DNA of 64,000 nucleotides from Oxytricha trifallax (GCA_000711775.1 ARYC01000435.1:62001-126000), one strand, 5' to 3'. Counted from the stretch's first letter, positions 51,901 through 64,000 are shown. Notes: generated from the letters alone by a model not told the origin. Numbers and translations: made by a program.

Positions 51901-53873
51901 ATAAAATTCATAAATTCCATATAACTTTATCTCTGAAAATTTATCATATAGGTTCTAAAAATTCTAAATTTTGTTAAATAATAGTGTTAATATATTTATA
52001 TTTTTAAAATAACATATTCTTGTGTTTGAAGATATAACAAGATTTTTTTCTACAATTCCACAAACTTTCCAGATATAAAATTAAATTTAATTGGTTTTTA
52101 TAAAATTCTAAGAATTATACATTGTCTTATAATTCTAGTAATCCAAATTTATAGTAATTTTGTTCAATAATTAATTAAGAAAGAATTCCATAATACCTAG
52201 TTTAAAGGGATTTATACCCTTTGTTTTTCATCAATTAATATTATTCAAAATTACAAATAAAGATATTTGTAAAAAACACTAGAGACAAGAAAGAATTCGA
52301 GGTGGAACTAGATAAAGTGCTAAAGACTAAATTTAAAGAACAACAACCTAAAATAATAGTCATTTTAGTGCCCACTGACAGAATTTACAAAGATTTCAAA
52401 GCAGTTTGCTTTTTAAATTTTAAGATATTTATTCAATTAAATTGGACTTACTTACTAGCAACAATTTTTATATTTTCCTGTTGAGAATATAATATAATTA
52501 TATATGCTACTAAAGAAAATTGAGATCTCAAGCCATTTCCTACAAAATTGCAAATAAATATAATTTATCAGTGGCTTCAAATATCCTCAGATAAATCAAC
52601 TCTAAACTTTAAGGAGATCTCTTCAACTTAGTCTTCCCTAAGTATATAAAGTATTAATAATTAATATAGCACTATTTTTTATAATGATTTACATATTATT
52701 AAGATACTTTTAATCTTTGATGAAATAAATAAATATTGTTATAAAAGTAGATTACTGATAAGCACACCATGCTACTAGGAATTGATGTTGGTCACTCAGG
52801 TCCAAATTCAGTGGTTGGATTTTGTGCTACTTACAACAGAGAAATGAGTCAGTACTACTCTGAAAAGATCGCATCTTAATATTAATAATAAAGTTATTTG
52901 TATATCTTGAAATTTATTAAGAAATGCATTTGACCAACTACACTATATATGATTTAATATATTTAATAAAAAGATAGTATAGAGGAAAAACATCGAAATA
53001 GTTTCTAAGAATTTGACTAACGCCTTGAAAAACGCACTTTCAGCATACTCTGACCACAACGGCAGACTACCTGAACATCTTATTATCTACAGAGATGGAG
53101 TTTAAGTTTATAATATAAGTACAATAAATAAATGAGTTGGTGATTCAATGAGAAAGCAAGTTTTAAGAACTGAAATTTCTCAATTCAGACAGGCAATAAA
53201 TGAGAATTATAATCAAACCGAGAAGAAGCCATACATCACAGTCATATTCAATTTATGTATGTCATTCTAATAAATTAATCACATTTAATTGTACATATTC
53301 GTGAACAAGAGAATAAACCAGAGGTTCTTCGTAGAGGATTACTAATCAAACTTGCAAAACCCTCCCCCAGGGTGCCTCATCGACTCAAGTGTTGTCGAAA
53401 GTGAAGATTCAAACCTTGAATACGACTTCTACTTGATAGTTTTATAATTCTATTTGATCATAATAAAATAAAGTACCCCTTTTATTTAAGATCATCTATG
53501 CATGAATTGCTAAAATCTTAAGGCAAATATATTAAGTTTTTGTTTATATGATACCACAACAAACCACCCAGGGATGTGCGGTGCCAACTCATTTCTTCGT
53601 GGGCTTCAACGACTCCCCTCACTCGAAGGACGTAATTGAGAAGTTAACATACGATCTATGCTACTACTACTTCAACTGGCAAGGGCCAATCAAGGTGCCT
53701 GCTCCCTGCATGTATGCCTTAATTACATATTCTTACAATAGTATATAGATGTAAGATTGATAAATTTTTGATACTATGCTCATAAGATAGCGGAGTTGTT
53801 CATGCTGCTTGGTGATAAGGTGAATACAAAGATGTTTGACACAACCATGCAAGAGTCTCTGCATTTCTTATGA
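48915..53873 (+). CDS. Piwi-family Argonaute, germline copy with many IESs
   Basis: ATG 48915-48917 (MESYSKPNNQRNYNNQKQ), TGA 53871-53873. Piwi proteins bind small RNAs. In hypotrich ciliates a Piwi protein carries RNAs that mark DNA to be kept during genome rearrangement (established for Oxytricha Otiwi1), and in other ciliates related proteins mark DNA for removal. Seen in order: a Gln/Asn/Gly-rich N-terminus; an N domain (LYTNQFKVNVTKNLSVYQYE); a segment with SARKSLYVAMGLFLESGRTIF; a PAZ-like region (about 49980-50190, HTVLNNIIKQAFRG); MID; and PIWI with GIDVGHS (Asp codon 52784-52786), IIYRDGV (Asp 53094-53096) and VPAPCMYA|HKIAEL (His 53781-53783). The DDH slicer residues are therefore present. 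Numerous AT-rich interruptions cut the gene; segment order is linear. Confidence 0.9.
53103..53138. other. IES, 36 bp, pointer GAGTT
   Basis: GAGTT at 53098-53102 and 53134-53138. Excision joins IIYRDGV to GDSMRKQVL, right after the second catalytic Asp of the Piwi domain. Confidence 0.85.
53718..53779. other. IES, 62 bp, pointer TATGC, splitting the Piwi catalytic site
   Basis: TATGC at 53713-53717 and 53775-53779. Excision joins PAPCMYA to HKIAELFMLLGDK and so supplies the catalytic His. Confidence 0.9.
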
Positions 53874-54294
53874 TCTGCATAAGAACAAGACAAAATGTAC
53901 TGATACTAACACATACAACTAATTTTAATTATCAATAAATAATTTAAAATATTCTTTACCATAAATTGTAAAATAGCTGTTTTATATACACTAATTAATC
54001 ATAAAAATCATTATTAAAATATTATAAAGGAACGAGAAAGCGTTGTATTCTGTGATTATAGTTTGTATAGTTTGTGATCTATGAATACAAATAACTTTTA
54101 ATTCCTTTAACAACTCACTCTATAAATAAAAACAGTGTCTTATATATTATCAATTATCTAATTATAAATCTACAAAAAATTCTCTTATACTTAATAATAA
54201 TAACGCCAGAATCAGCCTTAAATTATTGAGAAATAAGGATAAGCTTTAAAATTTATATTTGTGAAATATATTCGTTAAATTAAAATGTAGCAGC
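53874..54294. other. AT-rich spacer between the Piwi gene and the next gene (overlaps the next gene's first codons)
   Basis: Non-coding to 54284, after which the next gene begins. No RNA gene or repeat recognised. Confidence 0.5.
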
Positions 54295-57200
54295 ACCAAT
54301 AAAGATATAGTCAGCATTAACACACTGCTTAATCTAGAAATACTCAATCAAAGAAGAATTTACTATAAAATTGTGCTTATTTCAAATGTTTTTTCTGACA
54401 ATAAATTGATATCAGCAATTTGACTTAGATTCAATAAAAAAATATTACTTCTTAATAATTTAGTTATAAAATTTACAGCCAAGTTATAGCAACTAAAATA
54501 TTTTACAGTAATCTTTGAGTTCCTCCCATAGTAACACCCTAGATAAATTGCAAAACCTTAAACCCCTGAGAGAATCTCAGAATTACATGACAAAAACTTA
54601 AGCAACTCAGTAAATCACATAAATCACTTAAAAACAGAAATAATTACAAAGAGACAGAACACCAAGTGCAAGAAAAAATTTAACAAACAATGGCTAAACT
54701 CCTGTTAATGGTCATTCAAGTACAAGCTAGATTAGGTCTTAAATGAAAATGGAGAATGAATAGAAATAAAGTAATTTGTAAAATTCTGTTAAGACCCCAC
54801 AGCATTAAGGCAACAAAACCCCAAATAAGAGCAGCCAATATAAATCCATAGAATCAAGAACTACCCCACATATGGCTAGAAATAATGGAAATAACTTAAA
54901 TGTCTAATTGGAAAGTAGGTTGAATTAGAGTAAGGAGAGAGTTAGAAAGCCACTAATAATGGCAGAAGATGTCGAAAATAACATCAATATATATGTTGTA
55001 AAAAAGAAGGGAGGCTCAAAAGCCAACACTATCAATAAAAATTAATAGAGTAATTTAAACATATAAAAACTAGCTGAAGAGAAAAGCTCTATAATCTAAT
55101 AATAGAATAAGCATAATTTTAACCCTGATAAGTCGTAATCTAGAAACTAAGCTATCATTGATGATAAAATTTAAGAAAATGTCTATTTTTGTAGTAATTT
55201 TTACAGTAAAACTTTATAGATTCATATTAATATAATGACTTACAGAGATCAATCTAATCAAAGAGAGATGACTCTAGGAATAAATACTCAGCTGTAAAAT
55301 CTAAAGTCAAGCAAAACATGCGATCAAAGACTCCTCAAGGTCGAGGAGCTGTCCTTACATAATAACAATTCATGGACTAATAAAATAAGAAACAAAGAAG
55401 AGAGAAAGAGATTCACTAGCTAGAAAATGAAGTGAAATAAATTGAAAATGATCTCCTTTTTAAATGCAACAATAAAGACCTGGTGTTTGAAACATACAAA
55501 CCCAAAAATAGAAAAGGTACAGACCCAGATTGCTTGAACATAAATATTGGCTCAAATTGTGCCAGTGACAATTCGACCGATGAATCTCAAAATAAAATGA
55601 ACTTGTTCAGCAAAAAACAGTTCAGCTCATATGAGTATTAACTGCAGAATCACAATTTCAGTGACAAGTATTTCGATAAAGTGTACTTAGAGCTATGTGG
55701 TTTCTCAGATTTACAAACTGGCCAATCTCATCATTTAGAGAAGTAAAAATCAAACTATGAAGTGAAACCTAAGTCATCCCAAGTTATATGCAATAGTCAA
55801 CTACCAACTACTGTTTTGTCTCCAAAGGCTTCTTAAACTGTTTAATAAAAGGATATTGTAGGTACAGTCACTTTCTTTGAGAGAAGATGTGATTAACCAC
55901 CAAAGCCATAAATTACCCCCAAAAGACATGCAATGGTCAATCTTGACAGTGCTTATCAAACAAGGGAAGCTGCTGAAGAGGACACTTAAGAACAAGATGA
56001 ATTTTAAGATTCTCCCACTTAAATCAGAAGAATATGTAATAATAAAACAATTTCAATTATTTTATAAATTAATTATGCTTTTATTTATAAAGAGTTGAGG
56101 ACTTTAGTGATAAAGGCAATTTCATGAATATGCAATCAGTCGATAGATTAGAATTTGATATGAACTTGAAAAATATATTGTAATGCTTATAATAATATTT
56201 TAACTTTGGTGATGAAGATTAAAGAAGAAAAAGAGAAGAAATGAGAGCAGAGAACCAAAGACTAGTGGATGACTTTGACAACATCCTTAACGAACTAATT
56301 GACTAGAGAAAAACTGCATCACACATGGCATTCTACGAAGCCATTAATGAGTATAATTATGATAAAAAACAGTTGGACAATGCAGTTTATAAAGATCCTA
56401 ATGGAAGCTTCTAACTTGCCTAGTCACCCACTAAGAGATTGATCTGTATGAAGAACTCATCAATTGAGCATTTTAAGCATATCAAAGAGAGAAATTTAGT
56501 CGATAAGTCTGGCGAAAAGCGCACTAATATGATTTATATGGCCAGTCCAGAGAGATCCTACGTAGTTAAAGCTGACTAGCAAATTGACTACAACTTAGCT
56601 TTTAAGAAAAATCCCCAAAGGTTTTACGAAGAAGCTTTGAATGCTCCAATAACTAAACATAAAATATAACATTAGAGACCAAGTCTATCACCTAAAAACG
56701 GCAGATATGAAAAGAAATCTACCCTCGGAAGTCAAAGCAGTCATTCTATGTCTCAAAAGAACTTGAAAACATTCAATGGGCTGTCTACAGCAAAGAAGAG
56801 CAAGAGAGATCATGAATCTTACACTATTGTTTCAAAGTAGACAACAAGACCTCATAATGTAAGTTATATATTTATACAATTTTTATCCTTAAATATAGAG
56901 AATCAACTAAAAGATCAAAAGCAAAATTGAGTAAAAATTAGCAGACAAATTGGGCTCTGAGTTGACTAGTTAAGTATTGAAAGCACTAGAAGAGGCTAAT
57001 TTACAAGAAGCAATAAACGATATAATTTCACAAAATTCTAATTTAATTGATGAATCAAATGATTCAGAACATAACTAGAGAGTTAATAAAGCAATGAGCG
57101 TGAAATCTTAACAGATTCAAAAGCAGTAGTTTGATTAAGTTTTATATTTAACTGACTTTACTTTTTTCTCAAGAGTAAAGAAATAAACTTAATATTTATT

Positions 57201-57557
57201 GATGCTATCAGAGACGATTAAAGTTAAAAAAGTAACAAAATTAATCTAAATTAGAAGCAAAACACTCTATTTATTCCCTCTCATGAAAGAATGGAATCTC
57301 ACTCTCATCAGTAGCCAGCAACCAGAGAGTTAAGAACATCTTCAAATGTAGCTGATGGTTAGTATATTATTCAGGAATCTGGTCAAATTAGTCATAGAAG
57401 CGGAACATCAAGCAAGTTTTACCATTCAGAGAATAATGCTCACGATGAATTAAAAATAATGGTATATTAGTTTAAAAATATTCAGTAAAATTTAAATAAA
57501 TATTTGCATAAATCGCATTTTAATGAAGAGGAAGTTAGAGTTAATAAGGCATATTGA
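54285..57557 (+). CDS. Unknown Q/N/S/K-rich protein with coiled-coil segments
   Basis: ATG 54285-54287 (MQQHQQRYSQHQHTAQSR), TGA 57555-57557. An interruption at about 54350-54480 is unresolved. GT-AG introns lie at 55181-55245 and 56859-56898. Further interruptions near 56037-56095, 56180-56210 and 57140-57205 are probably introns. The first half is Gln/Asn/Ser/Lys-rich and disordered-looking. A charged coiled coil follows at about 55385-55450 (REKEIHQLENEVKQIENDLL). The middle is mixed (YFDKVYLELCGFSDLQTG). The region 56220-56840 is helical and basic, with several Ser/Thr-Pro sites. The C-terminal part has the helix LADKLGSELTSQVLKALEEA. No known domain recognised. A cytoskeletal or basal-body role would be a guess only. 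Confidence 0.65.
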
Positions 57558-57903
57558 ATAATGGGCATTAATAGGCTAGAAAAAAAGACAAAATAAGTTG
57601 TTTGTTAAATTTGTTTAATAAATTATATACCAATAAAATAAGTTAATTTAAATACTCTTTTTGCTGTCTTTTTTACCAATCATATTGAGTTTCGTTTTTT
57701 TGGGAGTTAAATTTTTTTATAAGTCATTTAAATTACAATTCATACATTTTATTAAAATAAATAATCATAAGCTAACTGGTATTATCTTTTAAATAAATAT
57801 TCAGCTATTATTATGTAGATTTTTCATAAAAATAATGATTTTAATTCAATCACCCAATTCATTTTAAGATACTGTTTCAAGTTTATACATTATTGCCAAA
57901 TAC
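57558..57903. other. Intergenic AT-rich spacer between convergent genes
   Basis: Lies between the 3' ends of a + and a - strand gene. Very AT-rich; no feature supported. Confidence 0.55.
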
Positions 57904-60900
57904 TCAAACAATAAAGTAATTTTATTCAATTTCATGTCTTGTGCGCTTATATAGGGCATCAGCTACAGCTCTATCATACTGTTCTTCTTAACCTTGCTCC
58001 TCATTCTGTGACATCTACTCATCATCCTCTGAGAAGCTGAATTCACTGCCACCATCCTAGTCGCCATTTTTGTGGTCTTTCTTTTCTTCTTCAATTTCTT
58101 TCTCGTCTTTAAGTGGATTAACGAATTTGGCATCCTTTTTGGCTCTGTCATCGAGGTATTAATCGAAGGAGAACCCGTTCTCTAAATACTCAATGCACAT
58201 CTTAGTCACTTCATTAAGGGTTGGATGGTTTCTCCAATTGATAAACTCGTTCTTTTTCATTTCACTCTGGAGCTGAGAAGCGCCCTTGTTATCAAAGGCT
58301 GGAGCTTATTCATTTACATCCTCTTCTTAGCCGTCTTCAGGAAGTTAGCCATCAACGCTTGCTTAATTTTTCTCTTAATCTCCAATTTTACTTACAGTTC
58401 CTACTGTAGAAGAGGCATCTTGAGCTAATATAGCATCTTCATCAAATTCATCATCTATTTCTCTCTTAGCCTGTTAAAATGCGATAACATCCTCCTTATC
58501 CTCTATTCTAACAAGTGCTTCTTCGAATTTTCTTCTATATTGTTCCATCTCTCTTTGCTTCTCGAAATCTAGCTCATTCACTACTTCTTGCTCTTCTCCG
58601 TTTTCAAGTCCTAAATTTTGGTAGTTACTATGAAACACGATATTTTCCTCTTTCATAAGGTTTCTGCGCTTTGGCTTTAAGAAATCATCGTCTTCCAAGA
58701 TATCCTTAAGAGATACTTTCTTGAAGAAATCCATATCAAATCCACCCTCTATAATGAGTCCACCGAAATCTCTCTTCTGCAAACTCTTCTTAAAGATATT
58801 CTCTTCAATAGTATTGACTGAGATTAGCCTATATATATGGACAGTCTTAGTCTGGCCTATACGATGGCATCTATCTTAAGCTTGCTTGTCCATGGCTGGA
58901 TTCCAATCGGTATCATAAAAAATGACACAGTCAGCTCCAGTTAAATTGATGCCGATTCCACCACATCTGGTTGATGAAATGAAGCAAAAGATTTTCTTGT
59001 TTAAGTTAAACTTATCAACAAGTCTTTGACGCATCTCTACCTTTACAGAACCATCTAGTCTCACATAGGAATATCCGTGGAGATTCAAAAACTGCTCGAG
59101 AATATCTAAAATCCTTGTCATTTGTGTGAAAATCAAAACTTTGTGACCTTTGGAGTGAAGATTCTTAAGTAACATAGCTAATCTCTATAGTTTACCACAA
59201 TCGTATTGAATTAAGTTCTTATGAGGGAAGAAAAGGATGTTTGAGAATTTTAAAGACTGATTAACGTTTCTATGAGACATCAGCTTTTAATACAAGAATC
59301 TTTCATAAGCTTTCTCCTTTTGATGTTAAGTAAATTGGTTTAAAATTAAAATTAAACATTACGATTTATAACAATCCAAGTTTAACAATCTTAGAAGGAA
59401 CAAAGTCTACTGTATTTGCAACTACTTTTGGAATAATAAACTTGTAATGTCTGATTGTTTCCTCTAAAATTTAAACTCTTTGTAATGGTGTTACAATCAT
59501 TTCTCTTAACACTTCACAATTTTTATAGGTGAATTGTTAATTTTATACTTATTCAACTTTCTTTGATGGTTATTGCTATTATTCCTATGGTACTTAAATT
59601 TGAGAATTCTCTTGCTCTTTCTAAGAGGAAGTGTTTTGATCCTTAGAAAATAAATAATTATATTCATAATATATAATTTAGAAAATTTAGTGAATTAATA
59701 ATTTAATTAAAGTTAATCAGAATACTTATTATAAAAATGAAAAATGGAAATTTCTAAAAAAACATCTTTTCTTCATCATCATCGTCATCGTCTTCATCTT
59801 CAAGCTTTTCTACAGTTTCTTGTTCCCCTCCTTGTGTGTCCCTGCGAAGCACCTGTCTTGTGGCACCTGTGGTCTTACCAGGTGGGAACACTAAAAAATA
59901 AAAATTAAAGATATTCTTTTTGTAACTTACATTTTAAGTGAGTGCTGTACTTTCGTCTGCGTCTGATATATAAGAATACTTTTTAAAATATAAAGTTTTT
60001 GATTAAATTTATCAATTTCCTATTATAAATCATGATTGTTAAAATAATTTTTTAGCTGCGGACTGCTGTTTTTGAGTTTATTCTAGCTATTCTTGACTAT
60101 TTAATTGTACATCATTTTATTAAGCTGGAAGATTTGTGGATTAGCCTGAATAAGGATCTGAATTATTTTGGTTGACTTCTTCCATTTTTTTATCCTCTTC
60201 TTAAACCAGTGCATTCTCTTATGTTGATTTACGATCTGGACTTTAGAATTCTTGTAATTCTTTTTCTTAAGCCTGGTATCCATTTTCGTGTTAATATTTT
60301 GGACTTAAAATTTTTAACTTTTCTTCAGAGACTACTTAATCTTAGGCTAATTAGTTTTTAACTGTTTGAATCTATTTTGGCACTTTGATTGTTTTAATTT
60401 CAGTCACTTCTTGTTCCATTTCATCAATGACCACTTAAACGTTTGGATTTATGAATATTTCCTGATCTAAAACCGTTTCCTATTCTTGTTAGTCCACCTC
60501 CATTTATTATTCCATACTTTCTTATTGAAGTATCTCCTAATTAATTGCCTTCATGTCAATGACCAAGCTAAACATCTTAATTTTCTCTATTTTTGTCTAT
60601 TCAACTTCAACTTCCTCCATTTCTTGATCTTCATTCATAATCTAGTCCTGTTATTATTACAGTGCGAGTTCTCTCTATCTCTCCTATAACTGAATTTATA
60701 ATTGTTCTTGAAGCCTTCTTTGCTATTCTTCCTGCTCTTTTTTTAGTTGTTCTTTGATTTACTTCTTTCTATTTTTATTTGTTAATTACTGGCTAAGAGG
60801 TACCTCCTTATTACGAAATTAAAAACTCATGTATTTAAATAAAAGCAAAATTTGGATTAAAATGCTAAGGTAAAATGTATATCGGCAATAATTAAAGGAT

Positions 60901-63900
60901 TTTAGATGTTATAATCTTCGATTTATTCTTCTGTTTACTCTGGCCAATCTTCGACAAGATTATGATTGAGTTCATCTCTTTAATCTGAGTTAAATACTAG
61001 ATTTTGAGAGAAAGGATTAAATATTGTTGAGGAAGCTCTATCGAGATCATTAATAGAGGTGATGTCCTTTTTGTTATATCTATCTAAGTTTTTATGTCTT
61101 TTAACTTCAAATACATCGCCAAAAAGGAGATTTATTTTAACTGCTTTTCTACAATCTTCCCCATAGACTGGTTTCTTAAACATCAAATTGTTTCTATTAG
61201 TAGAGTCAATTTGTTTCCATTATATTAATTTGTTAGCGAATCTTATTAGATGAAGTCTTTGCTCATCATTGTGCAAAGCGCTCATGTAATAATCATATTC
61301 ATTGTACTCTTTAGTTCTTTAAGAATACCTCATGAAATCAAAGTTATCTAGAGAGTAGTAGTTTTAAGTAAAAGGCAAACTAGCAGTGTTCAGGTAGCTT
61401 GGTACATCATGATAAATGTTTGTTTCATAGGGAAGAACCTATGTGAGAGTATTTTTTAAACTTTTGGTATTTGATCTAGCAAGTACATTACAATTTATTG
61501 GGAGTTTTCTTCCATAAGAATAACCATCTGCGGAAGGTCTCGATTGCATTAAGTGATGAGATAAATCATCGATGTGGTTTTAATTCTCTCCTATTACTTG
61601 AATTAGAGGTCTTTTGGGGTAAAGCTCCTATAATGATTAATATTCTGTTCTAGAAATTGATTCAAACTCAGTTAGAACAAAGCTGAGACTCTGTAAATTC
61701 ACATCTTTTAAGGGATTGTTTTGGAAGGCTTTGTAAATCAATGTACTGAAGTTAAATTTCAATCTATCTTGCATAATAAAAGGCGATTCAATAGATCTAG
61801 GTTCAAATAAGTCAGGATGATTACATACTTTTCTTAACTACATAAGCACATTCATAATACTGAAGAAATCTGAATCTTAAAGTGTCTGCTTAGTTTTATC
61901 AGAGTTAATGTACTCATCATACAGTAGCCTTTATCTTCTTGAAAGATTACATTAAACAATATGTTCAATCTTTTCTGGAAGCTACTTTTCAACATCTCTC
62001 TTCATTCTTCTCAGCAAGAATGGTCTTAATATGCTTTAAAGCTTTTGGACGACAGATATATTTAAGCTTTAATTATGATTGATTGATTAACTGAATGGGT
62101 TTGAGAACCATTCTTTAAAATCTTGTTAACTGCTAAAGATTGTTGGCATTAAGAAATGCATAAGAGACCAAAGTTCCATTACATCATTTTATAGTGGAGT
62201 TCCAGTAAGCAGGAGTCTTCTTTTTGTATTGAATCTCAATAATGTCTACCATCTCTAACTTTTAAAATTCTTAATGTTTTGAGCCTCATCTAAAATCATA
62301 TAGTACCATTTCTTTCTTCTAAAAGCAAAATGATCTTAAATGACTAGCTTATAAGATGTTATACAAACATGGAAAGAGTTTTCTTTACTCCAACCATGTC
62401 TTTTCATTTTTCTTTCCTTTTATGAACCAAAATATGTCAAAATTTTGAAACCAGGAGCCCATTTCTTGAATTCCATTTCCCAATTAATAATGATAGTTGT
62501 TGGTACGACGATAAGATGAGGACCCCAAACGCCTTTATCACAAGCAAGAGAAGCAAGCAAAGCTATTGTTTGTATAGTTTTACCTAATCCCATTTCATCA
62601 GCCAATATTCCATTAAGCTTCTTGTTATGAAGAGTAACCATCCAATCTAGACCAATAATTTAATATTCTCTAAGTTCTCCAGTAAGCAAGAATGGAACTT
62701 TTGTTTTTACATTGACAGAAGATAAAGTAAAACCTTGAGGTTATAGAGCTTTAGCCATTTCAACTGTTTATTCAGCAATTCTAGCTCTTGCATTTTCATC
62801 ATTTTCATTGGCTTAAGATTGTCCAGTGTTTAGAGTCTGATTATCATTGTGAATTATTTCATGATCATAAGAATACCCTCCCTCAGGATCTTTCTGTACA
62901 ATCACACTTATCTTTTATCTCTTGTAAGGTTGAAGTTAAACATCCTATTGATTACTTATATCATTCAGCATTTCTACATTTTTCTAATGATCAATTTCGT
63001 CTTACGAGCCATAGATCTTGACTATTACTTAGCCTTAGTTTGGGGCTTAATTCTCCCTATTTTCAATTAAATTTCCATCTTTGTTGTACATACTTTAGTC
63101 TACGAATGCTTTTGTGTTTAGCTCTTCAGCTACTTTGACACTGAGCTTCAAATGCTTACTAACGAAGTTCTCAAGCTTCTTAGTTCTGATTTGTTAACGC
63201 TTTTTCTCATAAAGCACATTATAGTTATGCTTCACAACTTTCTCAATGGATTTCCAGAACTGGCCAACCATCCTTCCCATATTTACCGCTTTTTTCCTAA
63301 GCTCAATCTTTTGATCTTTGATGTCCTTTTCCTTCCTGAGTTTCTTTTCATGCAGCTCTTTCTTACAAGACCTAGCATGCTTTTTAGAGTCTGTGATCTT
63401 TTTCTTGGTCTCTCTTTCAAAATCTTCAGCCATCCATTTCATTTCTTTTTAGAGAAAACCCCAATGACATTTTGATGATTGAGTTTTCCCATCCAAAATT
63501 TCCCCTGACTGCACTTTCTTTCCTATATTGGATCTCAAATCATTCATCTAATCTTAGATTTCTTCGTATTTATCATTCAACTCCTGAAGTTAAATCTAAA
63601 ATAAATAGAGGTCAGGGATTCAGCTTCATTAATTTTATATTAATTAATAAATTTGAAAGGGATTATAAAATTTACTAAAGCTAAAATCTTTATAACTTAT
63701 CAGCTTCATTGTGAATTAAGTAATAAGGCATTTGATTGTTGATTTATAAATTTATAATTTAAAAAATGACAGAAAATAATAAAAATGAAAAGTGAAATCT
63801 TTTATCTTTATATGGTAAGAACCCTGGCTTTTAGCATTAAATTTCCAAAAAGCGGTAAAACATATAGCAAATTCTTGACCAAGAATACTTTTAGGATATT

Positions 63901-64000
63901 TTTAACATAAATTCTTACTTTTTTTCGTTCATGTTCAATCATCAACTTCTCAATGTTGAATTTTGCTTTGTAATTGCCTTTGATGTCTCTCTTGCGCAAA
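57904..64000 (-). CDS. SWR1: SWR1/SRCAP-type Snf2 chromatin-remodelling ATPase (5' partial)
   Basis: Minus strand, TGA at 57906-57904, 5' end beyond 64000. SWR1-class remodellers exchange histone H2A for H2A.Z. An HSA domain (about 63450-63190, [20 protein letters not shown]) precedes the ATPase; it binds actin-related proteins. Then come [19 protein letters not shown], Walker [14 protein letters not shown] (about 62610-62570), motif [12 protein letters not shown] (about 62305-62275), [11 protein letters not shown], and [14 protein letters not shown] (about 61845-61800). A long acidic, Gln/Lys-rich insertion (about 61000-59650) separates the two helicase lobes, as in the INO80/SWR1 group. Lobe 2 has [36 protein letters not shown] and [19 protein letters not shown]. 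The C-terminus is very acidic. A few AT-rich gaps (near 59340-59390, 59640-59760, 59890-60060) are introns or IESs that I did not resolve. Confidence 0.88.

Noticed and set aside
24813-53873. Scrambled MDS order in the dynein, capping protein or Piwi genes
   Set aside because: Conserved motifs occur in the normal N-to-C order on one strand throughout; no inverted or out-of-order segment was needed.
1-64000. CRISPR array, bacterial operon signals, ribosome binding sites or prophage
   Set aside because: No regularly spaced repeats were seen, and the content is eukaryotic (dynein, capping protein, Piwi, SWR1, spliceosomal introns).

Overview
The window looks like germline (micronuclear) DNA of a spirotrichous ciliate of the Oxytricha/Stylonychia/Tetmemena kind. 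Two things seen directly support this. First, every long reading frame uses TAA and TAG freely as sense codons (they fall where Gln is expected) and ends only at TGA. Second, several genes are cut by AT-rich segments that are not GT-AG introns. Each is bounded by a short direct repeat (3-14 bp 'pointer'), and removing the segment plus one repeat copy restores the reading frame and the expected conserved protein. These are internal eliminated sequences (IESs) between macronuclear-destined segments (MDSs). All genes examined have their segments in linear order; I saw no scrambled gene.

Layout: (1) 1-1980 +, low-complexity charged protein, 5' end outside the window. (2) 2278-4681 +, Q/N/S-rich protein. 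(3) 5100-9952 +, 1525-aa Q/N/S-rich protein with six short introns and no IES. (4) 10168-11005 -, small ankyrin-repeat protein. (5) about 11085-15767 -, IQ-motif coiled-coil protein carrying a 462-bp inverted-repeat element in its coding region. (6) 16017-18482 -, Ser/Arg-rich protein(s) with an in-frame TGA. (7) 18670-20283 +, intact 537-aa protein. (8) about 20343-21459 + and (9) 21756-24382 +, unrecognised proteins. (10) 24813-46542 +, an axonemal dynein heavy chain cut into about sixty pieces. (11) 46697-48566 +, F-actin capping protein alpha subunit, fully resolved (324 aa after four IESs and two introns). (12) 48915-53873 +, a Piwi-family Argonaute with many IESs. (13) 54285-57557 +, unknown low-complexity/coiled-coil protein. 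(14) 57904 to beyond 64000 -, SWR1/SRCAP-type chromatin-remodelling ATPase.

The genes do not form an operon. In these ciliates each would normally end up on its own small macronuclear chromosome. The most interesting parts are three structured insertions inside coding sequence: a G-rich inverted-repeat element at 15073-15534, a 642-bp GC-rich retroposon-like insert with a 14-bp duplication at 34853-35494, and a 417-bp inverted-repeat IES at 47222-47638. Also notable are the very uneven IES load between neighbouring genes, and a Piwi gene whose own catalytic centre is completed only after DNA excision.

Limits: boundaries were worked out by hand reading. Where a pointer or splice site was not resolved I say so. 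No database search was run.
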